NCBI RefSeq assembly: GCF_900186865.1 | Contig: NZ_LT906480.1 | Location: 3,676,001 to 3,740,000, forward strand | DNA length: 64,000 bases | Direction: 5' to 3' | Source: Stenotrophomonas maltophilia | GTDB taxonomy: Bacteria; Pseudomonadota; Gammaproteobacteria; Xanthomonadales; Xanthomonadaceae | In this document: positions 54,001 to 64,000 of the stretch, in pieces | Position numbering within the stretch: position 1 is the first letter of the stretch | How the letters are laid out: each line of letters starts with the position of its first letter | The notes under the pieces: generated by a model | Told to the model about the DNA's origin: nothing | Seen by the model: only the letters and a program-made list of their open reading frames with translations | Databases searched by the model: none | Made by a program: the position numbers and the translations under genes

Positions 54001-54388
54001 TGTTCTTCTTCGCGGCCATCGCTGCGGCCAGCTCGGCCTTGAATTCCTCGAAGGTCTGGCCCTTCTCCCTGGCTTCGGCCTGTGCGGCATCGCGCAGCGC
54101 GTCGGAGTACATCAGGCGCACCGGCGTGCCGTTGCGCTCGTGCAGTTCACCGGCCTGCATGATCAGCGCCAGCACCTGCGCAGCGCTCTCGCTGTGGCCC
54201 GCGATGCGGCCGTCCATGCCCAGCACCCATTCGCCGTCGCGGCGCACGACACCGGCCAGCAGGGTGCGCTGTGCATCGCGCAGTTCCGCATGCGGCTCCA
54301 CCGGCGAGGCCTGCGCGGCGGCCTTGTTGGCGGCCTGCTTTTCCTGGCGACGGCGCTGGTCGCGGCGGGTCTTGGAGCTGGTGGACAT
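53996..54388 (-). CDS. Conserved protein of unknown function
   Basis: 130 residues: a basic Lys/Arg/Gln-rich N terminus (SSKTRRDQRRRQEKQAANKA), a small globular middle (LRDAQRTLLAGVVRRDGEWVLGM) and a Lys-rich helical C terminus (KGQTFEEFKAELAAAMAAKK). No signal peptide or membrane segment. The 21 codons of open frame before MSTSSKTRR are leader. Its TGA lies within the final unit of the tandem array. The family is not recognised; RNA or DNA binding by the basic tail is only a guess. Confidence 0.7.
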   Translation of the reverse strand: MSTSSKTRRDQRRRQEKQAANKAAAQASPVEPHAELRDAQRTLLAGVVRRDGEWVLGMDGRIAGHSESAAQVLALIMQAGELHERNGTPVRLMYSDALRDAAQAEAREKGQTFEEFKAELAAAMAAKKNS

Positions 54389-54456
54389 GGTGCGGTACCG
54401 CTGCGAAGGGGGGCGCAAGGATAGCGCACCCCGCCCGCAGCACCGCTTCACACCCC

Positions 54457-55353
54457 TCAGTCCAGCACTTTGCCGTGTCGCCAGTAGCCCATGAAGGTGA
54501 TCGCGCGGCGGTCCAGCCCGCAGTCGCGCACCAGATGGCGACGGATCGCCATCACGGCCCCCGCCTCGCCCGCCACCCAGGCGTACAGCGGCCCGGCCAC
54601 TCGGGTATCGGCCTGCTCCCAGAGGATCTGCGTATCGACGTCGATCTCCTCCAGCGCATCGCCGGCAGTCACGCCCGAGGTCGCTGCCAACCGCGCCTGG
54701 ACCGCCTGCAGCAACCGCTGTCCGTAGGCGGCTTGCCCGCGCGGCAGCCAGACCAGCTCGGCGCTGGAGGGCGCCTTCAGGTGCACCGCATCACCGGCCT
54801 GCGCCACCTCCAGCAGCGCCAGCGTGCGCGGTGGGTCGACCATGGCCGCCAGTTCCTCGAGGATGCCGGCCACCGCAGGCAACGCGGTTTCATCGGCCAC
54901 CAGCAGCACCTGGCCGACACCGGCCGGTGGCTTCCACTCCCAGCCCTCGCTGCTCTCGGCACAGTCGGCGTCCGGGGCCAGCAGCACCACACGGTCGCCT
55001 GGGCGGGCGTGCATGGCCCAGCGCGAGGCGGGGCCGGTTTCGCCATGGATGACGAAATCGACGTCGACCTCGCCCTGCTCGGCGCGCAACTGGCGGATGG
55101 TGTAGGTACGCATCGGCGGGCGCTTGTCGTCCGGCAGGGCCCGGTAGCGTGGGTACCAGTCTTCACCGCTGGGGACCTGCGGCACCTTCTGGCCGGGCAA
55201 GGGGAAGAACACCTTGATGCGCTGGTCAGGGCCTTCGGTCTTCATCCGCGCCACGTCGGCACCGGTGAACACCATGCGGTCCAGGGAAGGGGAAAGAACG
55301 CGGCGCTCCTTCAGCGCCACCTCGAACAGGCGGTAGGTCTGCTGCGCAGCCAT
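54457..55353 (-). CDS. Siderophore-interacting protein (flavin reductase, ViuB/SIP family)
   Basis: 298 residues. FAD-binding motif MRTYTIRQLRAEQGEVDVDF with HGETGPASRWAM; NAD-binding half VLLVADETALPAVAGILEEL; C-terminal WVAGEAGAVMAIRRHLVRDC and GYWRHG, both family signatures. It reduces ferric siderophores in the cytoplasm to release iron. Start at the Met after GAGG; an in-frame Met four codons earlier lacks a ribosome binding site. No siderophore biosynthesis or receptor gene is adjacent in this window. Confidence 0.92.
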   Translation of the reverse strand: MAAQQTYRLFEVALKERRVLSPSLDRMVFTGADVARMKTEGPDQRIKVFFPLPGQKVPQVPSGEDWYPRYRALPDDKRPPMRTYTIRQLRAEQGEVDVDFVIHGETGPASRWAMHARPGDRVVLLAPDADCAESSEGWEWKPPAGVGQVLLVADETALPAVAGILEELAAMVDPPRTLALLEVAQAGDAVHLKAPSSAELVWLPRGQAAYGQRLLQAVQARLAATSGVTAGDALEEIDVDTQILWEQADTRVAGPLYAWVAGEAGAVMAIRRHLVRDCGLDRRAITFMGYWRHGKVLD

Positions 55354-55493
55354 GGGGAACCTCATGCAACGACATCGGATTGGCTGGCTGTCGTGCATCC
55401 ACGCACCGGCTGGCTGGAGTGCCCAGCCTAGTCCGGTCGTTCCTCTTCGCAAGCGTTGCGGGCAAAGCGGCCGGCCCTACCCCTGCGCGCTGC

Positions 55494-56720
55494 TCAATGG
55501 CCCGTGCAGGCCGCCTGTGCCGCGCGTTCACGCTGGTGTTCCCAGTACCAGAACACGAAGCCGGCGGCGAAGAACGCGGCCTGCCCCAGCGCCAGGTGCA
55601 GCGGGCTGGCGCTGAGCAGCGGCGACACCACGCCGGCCACCACCGTGCTGATCATCAGTTGCACGAAGGCCTGCAGCGACGAGGCCAGGCCGCGCTGGTG
55701 CGGGTACATGTCCAGCACCGCCAGCGCCAGGATCGGGAAGATCAGCGCCATGCCCATGCCACCCAGGAAGATCGGCAGCACCGCCCACGGTAGCACGAAC
55801 TGCGGCGACAGCGCCACGTAGCCGACATTCAGCAGCACCGACAGCGCACACAGGCCGAAACCAATGGACACCTGGCGGGTGGGCGTGGTGTGCCCGGCCA
55901 TGCGCCCGGACAGGAACGAGCCGGTGGTCATGCCGCCGATGGTGGGGATGAACAGCCAGGCAAAACCACCCTCGCCCAGATGCAGGTGCTGCATCACGAA
56001 CACCGGCGCCGAGGAGATGTACAGGAAAATGCCGCCGAAACCGATGCTGCCGGCCAGCGCCAGGCGCAGGAACCGCGGGTTGAAACCGATGCGCACGTAA
56101 TCACGCAGCAGCACGCGCGGCGACAACGGCACCCGTGCCTCCACCGGATGGGTTTCCGGCAGGTAGCGTGCGGTGGCCGCCAGCAGGAGCAGCGCAAACA
56201 TCACCAGGAACCAGAAAATCAGTGGCCAGCCGGCGCCACTGAGCAGGATCCAGCCGCCAATGATCGGTGCGATGGCCGGAGCGATGCCGAACAGCATCGA
56301 TACCTGGCTCATCAGGCGCTGCGCGTCGTGTCCGTGGTACAGGTCGCGGATCACCGCGCGGCCGACGATCATGCCGACGCCCGCTGACAGGCCCTGCAGC
56401 GCGCGGAACGCCAGCAGCGTGGTCAGGTCGGTGGACAGCGCGCAGCCGACCGAAGCGCCGACGAACACCACCAGGCCACCGAGGATCACCCGCTTGCGGC
56501 CCCAGGCATCGGACAGCGGGCCGTGCGCCAGGCTCATCAGACCGTAGAACAGCAGGTACACACTGATGGTCTGCTGCACCGCCACTTCGTCCACCGCCAG
56601 GCGCTGGGCCAGCTGCGGGAACGCCGGGAAGATGGTGTCGATCGAGAACGGACCGAACATGGCCAGGCCGGCGAGCAGCAGGGCCATGCGGCGGGTGGAG
56701 GGAGCAACAGCGGCGGTCAT
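55494..56720 (-). CDS. MFS multidrug exporter, Bcr/CflA family
   Basis: 408 residues, 12 predicted helices. Motif A-like loop GPLSDAWGRKRVILGG follows helix 2, and FGPFSIDTIFPAFPQL in helix 1 matches the DxYLPALP-type motif of Bcr/CflA proteins. Motif C-like GIAPAIAPIIGGWI is in helix 5. It exports drugs or metabolites with proton antiport. The Met at 56720 is chosen as closest to helix 1; Met at 56744 is equally possible and neither has a strong Shine-Dalgarno. Divergent from the gcvP riboswitch. Confidence 0.9.
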   Translation of the reverse strand: MTAAVAPSTRRMALLLAGLAMFGPFSIDTIFPAFPQLAQRLAVDEVAVQQTISVYLLFYGLMSLAHGPLSDAWGRKRVILGGLVVFVGASVGCALSTDLTTLLAFRALQGLSAGVGMIVGRAVIRDLYHGHDAQRLMSQVSMLFGIAPAIAPIIGGWILLSGAGWPLIFWFLVMFALLLLAATARYLPETHPVEARVPLSPRVLLRDYVRIGFNPRFLRLALAGSIGFGGIFLYISSAPVFVMQHLHLGEGGFAWLFIPTIGGMTTGSFLSGRMAGHTTPTRQVSIGFGLCALSVLLNVGYVALSPQFVLPWAVLPIFLGGMGMALIFPILALAVLDMYPHQRGLASSLQAFVQLMISTVVAGVVSPLLSASPLHLALGQAAFFAAGFVFWYWEHQRERAAQAACTGH

Positions 56721-56932
56721 GGGAAAGGCGTCCGGCAGGGCCATGCGCGGCACGCACGGCGGGCACCGGTCCCCTGCAGCAGGGACGGCGCCAGATGAAT
56801 TCGGGTATCCGTCCATCATAGGTGGGGATTGCGCCTGATGCCATGCAGCAGTGCACAAAACGCACGGACAGGCCATCGGCCATTCAGGCGCGGCCTCCAG
56901 GACCGAAGGCGGCCGCCGCGCCCGCAACGGGC

Positions 56933-56938
56933 TATAAT
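56933..56938 (+). promoter_or_regulatory. -10 box of gcvP transcript
   Basis: Perfect TATAAT, 15 bp before the first riboswitch aptamer. No good -35 is visible 17 bp upstream. Confidence 0.6.
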
Positions 56939-56952
56939 CGGCGGGCAACACG

Positions 56953-57118
56953 GTGGGAGAAGCGGAACACCGCTGCCGAAGGCGCAACGCCCGTAATCGC
57001 TCAGGCCCGATACCACCCGTAACACAACTCTGGAGAGACCGGTTCGATCCGGCGCCGAAGGGGCACGAAGCTGCGGTCCGCCGCGCTTTTAAACTCTCAG
57101 GCAAAAGGACAGAGGGGC
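56953..57118 (+). ncRNA. Tandem glycine riboswitch
   Basis: Two glycine aptamers in tandem. The first runs from GGGAGAAGC through GCCGAAGGCGCAA and CTCAGGC to CCACCC; the second from CTGGAGAGACC through GCCGAAGGGGCA and CTCTCAGGCAAAAGGACAG. A short linker separates them. Glycine riboswitches normally turn on glycine cleavage genes. The expression platform should lie in the remaining 67 bp before the gcvP ATG, which contain a GACCGCC/GGCGGC hairpin. Confidence 0.95.
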
Positions 57119-57184
57119 GCCCCGCAGACCGCCGACCGGCGGCTTGTGCCCGTGCGTGTGCCCTTTCCTGACGGATCCTTCGCC

Positions 57185-60052
<2,868 letters not shown>

Positions 60053-60075
60053 TTCCTCGCGGCATCGGTAAAGAG

Positions 60076-60101
60076 AACGGCCCGCGCAAGCGGGCCGTTT
60101 T
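60076..60101 (+). terminator. gcvP terminator
   Basis: Stem AACGGCCCGC / GCGGGCCGTT with a GCAA tetraloop and a four-T tail, 24 bp after the stop. Confidence 0.92.
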
Positions 60102-60145
60102 CATGAGGGCGGGTGGACCAGGGTCCACACCCACGGTAATCCCGA

Positions 60146-60556
60146 TCACGGGTCCGGCATCTGCCCCAGGCTCAACTGCCACGACACGCCGAAGCGATCC
60201 TGCACCCAGCCGTAGCGGTTGCTGAAGTCATAGTCGCCCACCGGCATCAGCCAGTGGCCGCCCTCGCCCAGCACGCGCGCGGCGCGCTCGAACTGCTCGG
60301 CGCCGGAGCACTCGACGAACAGCGAGATCGACGGGCTGAAGGTGAAATCGTGCACGTCCAGGCTGTCAAAGCACAGGTAGTGGGTGCCACCGAGCAGGAA
60401 GATGGCCTGTCGGACCTGCCCGGGCACGCCGGCACCGGCGCCGTCCGGATGGCGCTGCATTGCCAGCAGGCGGAAATCGGCGAAGGCCTCGGCGTACAGG
60501 GCCAGGGCGGCCTCGGCCTGGCCGGTAAACATCAGGAAGGGGCGACTGCGCAGCAT
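60146..60556 (-). CDS. VOC family protein (PhnB-like)
   Basis: 136 residues. PhnB-type pattern: FLMFTGQAEAALALYAEAFADF at the start and VGDYDFSNRYGWVQDRFGVSWQL at the end. The middle carries LCFDSLDVHDFTFSPSISLFVEC. These small proteins are metal-binding or bleomycin-resistance-fold members without a defined reaction. GGGAG precedes the ATG. It converges on gcvP and is separated from the permease by a SMAG. Confidence 0.88.
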   Translation of the reverse strand: MLRSRPFLMFTGQAEAALALYAEAFADFRLLAMQRHPDGAGAGVPGQVRQAIFLLGGTHYLCFDSLDVHDFTFSPSISLFVECSGAEQFERAARVLGEGGHWLMPVGDYDFSNRYGWVQDRFGVSWQLSLGQMPDP

Positions 60557-60629
60557 GCGGTACTCCCGGTCGACGGGCCGATGACGGCCCACACGATCAG
60601 GATGGCACGGCAGATGTGCAGCCCCCGTG

Positions 60630-60652
60630 GTAGTGCCGGCCGCTGGCCGGCA
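60630..60652 (+). repeat. SMAG repeat (TGCCGGCC type)
   Basis: GTAG followed by TGCCGGCC-GCT-GGCCGGCA between the VOC gene and the permease stop. Confidence 0.88.
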
Positions 60653-60659
60653 GCTTCAG

Positions 60660-62027
60660 TCACGCCTCGCGCATGCGCCGTGCGATGGCGCTGCCGGCGG
60701 CGATCGTGGCGGTCAGCGCCACCATCGACAGGAACTGCAGGCGGGTGTGCGACTCGCTCAGCAGCAGGCCGAAGATCAGCGCCAGGATCGCCAGCGCGCA
60801 GCAGGTCAGCCACGGGAAGCCCGCCATGCGGAACGGCAGCCGGGTACCCAGGCGATCTGCGCGGCGGCGCAACACCAGTTGCGAGACCAGCGACAGCGTC
60901 CACACCAGCAGGCAGGTGGAACCGACGATGTTCAGCAGCACCGGCAGCACCCGGTCCGGGAACAGCAGTTCCATCACCGTGGCGGCGAAACCGAACAGCA
61001 CGCTGGCCAGCACGGCAATCACCGGCACCTGGCGCGGATCGGTCCAGCCCAGCACGGCCGGGGCTTCGCGGCGCTGCGCCAGTGAATACATCATGCGCGA
61101 GGCGCCGTAGAGGTTGGCATTGAGTGCCGACAGCAGCGCGATCACCGCGATCAGGGTGATGGCGGTGCCGGCGCCCGGAATACGGGCAATGTCCAGCACG
61201 GCGGCGAACGGCGACTTCAACGCTTCGCTGGTCCACGGCACGACGGCGATGATCACGCTCAGCGAGCCGATGTAGAACACCAGGATGCGCCACGCCACGG
61301 TGCGGATGGCACGGGCGATGCTGCGCTCCGGATCTTCGGTCTCCGCCGCCGCAACGGCGACGATCTCGGTGCCACCGAAGGCAAAAACGACAACCAGCAG
61401 CGCAGCGCCAATACCGGCCAGGCCCTTCGGTGCGAAGCCACCATGCTCGGTGAAGTTGCTCAGGCCCGGCGAGGTCACCTGCGGCAGCCAGCCCATCAGC
61501 AGCGCCACGCCGATGGCGATGAAGGCCAGGATCGCCGCCACCTTGAGGATGGCGAACCAGAATTCGAACTCGCCGAAGTTCTTCACCCCGAGCAGGTTGA
61601 TCGCGGTGAAGAACAGCATGAAGGCCAGCGCCGCCATCGGTACAGGTACTGCTGGCCAGACGGTGGCCAGCAGCCCGGCCGCTCCCACCGCCTCGGCGGC
61701 GATCACGATCACCAGCTGCACCCACCACAACCAGCCGACGGTGGCACCGGCGGTGGCGCCCATGGCATCGGCGGCATAGACCGAGAACGCGCCGCTGGTC
61801 GGTTTGGCCGCCGCCATTTCGCCCAGAGCGTTCATCACGATGATCACCAGCGCGCCGGCGACCAGATACGACACCAGGACCGCCGGACCGGCCGCCTGCA
61901 CACCCACGCCCGAGCCGAGGAACAGGCCGGCACCGATGGCGCTGCCCAGGCCCATCATGATCAGCTGGCGGGGCTTGAGCGAATGTCCGAGGCGGGACGG
62001 CGAAGCGGTCGGAATCGAGTTGGGCAT
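60660..62027 (-). CDS. Amino acid permease (APC family)
   Basis: 455 residues with 12 predicted helices. Entry signature [26 protein letters not shown], the helix 1 motif GSAIGAGLF, and [21 protein letters not shown] at helix 6 are typical of the AAT (GABA/aromatic) branch. It imports amino acids by proton symport. The open frame extends 77 codons upstream; [14 protein letters not shown] is chosen as the family start. The AraC-type regulator lies upstream on the same strand, 82 bp away, and is a natural candidate controller. Confidence 0.92.
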   Translation of the reverse strand: MPNSIPTASPSRLGHSLKPRQLIMMGLGSAIGAGLFLGSGVGVQAAGPAVLVSYLVAGALVIIVMNALGEMAAAKPTSGAFSVYAADAMGATAGATVGWLWWVQLVIVIAAEAVGAAGLLATVWPAVPVPMAALAFMLFFTAINLLGVKNFGEFEFWFAILKVAAILAFIAIGVALLMGWLPQVTSPGLSNFTEHGGFAPKGLAGIGAALLVVVFAFGGTEIVAVAAAETEDPERSIARAIRTVAWRILVFYIGSLSVIIAVVPWTSEALKSPFAAVLDIARIPGAGTAITLIAVIALLSALNANLYGASRMMYSLAQRREAPAVLGWTDPRQVPVIAVLASVLFGFAATVMELLFPDRVLPVLLNIVGSTCLLVWTLSLVSQLVLRRRADRLGTRLPFRMAGFPWLTCCALAILALIFGLLLSESHTRLQFLSMVALTATIAAGSAIARRMREA

Positions 62028-62109
62028 CGGCAGGGCTGGCGGCGGGCTACAGGGGCGACACCTTACCCTGTCCCATGCCCGCGGGGATAGGCACAGCGCA
62101 GCAGGCGGC

Positions 62110-62832
62110 TCAGGCCAGTGCCGGCTCTCCGACACTGCCACCAATACGGGCGCGGTAGGCACGCGGCGAGAAACCGGTTTCAGCCTTGAACTTGCGGGTA
62201 AAGGCGCTCTGGTCGCTGAAACCGCAGGCCTGGCCGATGCTGGCGATGCTCTCGTCACCGTGCAGCAGGTGCATGGCCATCTGGATCCGCAGCCGGGTCA
62301 GCACCTGCTGCGGGGTCATCTGGAACACCTTGCGGAAGCTGCGCTCCAGCTTGGACAGCGAAAAGCCGGTGATGTCCAGCAGGGTCTGCATGCGCACGTT
62401 CTCGGCGTAGTGCGCGTTGAGGTGGGCCAGCGCCAGCCGCAGCTGCTCGTACTGGGTACCCAGACTGTCCTTCTGGCCAAGGTCGCGGGAAATGCCGATC
62501 AGGCCCTCGATGGCCCCATCGACCACCAGCGGACGCTTGCAGGTCAGGCACCAGCCCGGTTCGCGGTTGGCGAACAGGTGCAGCTCCATCAGGTTCTCGA
62601 TCACCTCACCGGCCAGCACGCGGGCGTCCTGGTCCACGTAGTCGGCGCTCAGCCCGGTCGGGTAGATCTCCGCCGCGGTACGCCCGATCACGTCCTTGCG
62701 GGCGCGCAGGCCCAGCCGCCGCAGCATGGTCTGGTTGACGTGGGTGTAACGCCCCTGAAGGTCCTTGATGAAGAACAGAACATCCGGGATGGCGTCGAAC
62801 AGGGCTTCGATGTCGGCGGGCTCGACTCGCAT
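62110..62832 (-). CDS. AraC-family regulator with N-terminal PAS domain
   Basis: 240 residues. The PAS domain (about 1-115) shows [21 protein letters not shown] and [16 protein letters not shown]. The C-terminal double helix-turn-helix (about 140-235) has [20 protein letters not shown] and [25 protein letters not shown]-AraC layout senses a small ligand or redox state and activates nearby genes. Likely targets are the downstream permease or the divergent catalase. [11 protein letters not shown] is the first Met that fits the PAS fold; the upstream frame is leader. No strong ribosome binding site is seen. Confidence 0.88.
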   Translation of the reverse strand: MRVEPADIEALFDAIPDVLFFIKDLQGRYTHVNQTMLRRLGLRARKDVIGRTAAEIYPTGLSADYVDQDARVLAGEVIENLMELHLFANREPGWCLTCKRPLVVDGAIEGLIGISRDLGQKDSLGTQYEQLRLALAHLNAHYAENVRMQTLLDITGFSLSKLERSFRKVFQMTPQQVLTRLRIQMAMHLLHGDESIASIGQACGFSDQSAFTRKFKAETGFSPRAYRARIGGSVGEPALA

Positions 62833-62946
62833 GGAGCAAGCATACCCGAGCCTGCTTTTGCCTGTACGTTCACCTTTGCCGGACCTCGGTTTAACGGGCC
62901 CGGTTCCAGTGTCGTGGTTCTCTTTGAGCATCCGGAGCCAACGTCA

Positions 62947-64000
<1,054 letters not shown>

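Overview
The window is a GC-rich gammaproteobacterial chromosome segment that looks like Stenotrophomonas, most likely the S. maltophilia complex. The evidence is the gene content and order, which is Xanthomonadaceae-like (rpoE-rseA-mucD-lepA-lepB-rnc-era-recO, a lone gcvP, nagZ-hpt-MTIP), and many short palindromes that begin with GTAG, the hallmark of the SMAG repeats of S. maltophilia. Every interval is ordinary core or accessory chromosome. I saw no transposase, phage gene, plasmid gene, rRNA, tRNA or CRISPR array.

Layout. 1-8.3 kb: end of a cardiolipin-synthase-like gene, an HDOD protein, leucine dehydrogenase, a lipoprotein-type subtilisin autotransporter, a thiolase and two alanine-rich lipoproteins. 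8.5-16.2 kb: a DNA-damage block with aidB facing a four-gene overlapping operon (exonuclease, ATP-dependent ligase, Lhr-like helicase, PdeM), then a small acidic protein. 16.4-24.1 kb: a flavin monooxygenase, a cold shock protein, MTIP-hpt-nagZ (purine salvage and cell-wall recycling), a DsbA/FrnE-like protein, a CYTH protein, rlmD and a REC-Hpt protein. 24.6-33.3 kb: one long minus-strand envelope-stress, secretion and RNA-processing cluster, recO back to rpoE, with a candidate sigma-E promoter ahead of rpoE. 33.5-44.2 kb: a fatty-acid beta-oxidation fusion enzyme, two pirins around aqpZ, cstA with its small partner, a DUF819 membrane protein and a VOC protein. 44.3-50.6 kb: a two-component system facing an ArnT-like glycosyltransferase, a PAP2 phosphatase and an EptA/MCR-type phosphoethanolamine transferase, which together look like a lipid A remodelling unit. 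51.2-64 kb: an M2 peptidase with a striking tandem array at its 3' end, a siderophore-interacting protein, an MFS exporter, riboswitch-controlled gcvP, an amino-acid permease, an AraC-type regulator and the start of a catalase.

The least explained content lies between genes. Seven long hairpins of about 100 bp share a conserved branched core with compensatory base changes. Six of them occur as inverted pairs inside composite elements of about 500 bp, and two composites (24.1-24.6 kb and 50.6-51.2 kb) are the same element in opposite orientations with different REP insertions. A second notable structure is a five-copy array with a period of about 172 bp that repeats the last codons of the peptidase gene, a terminator hairpin and an inverted SMAG pair.

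Start codons were chosen from Shine-Dalgarno spacing and family alignment from memory. No database search or folding program was run, so repeat-family names, promoter calls and substrate assignments are inferences where stated.
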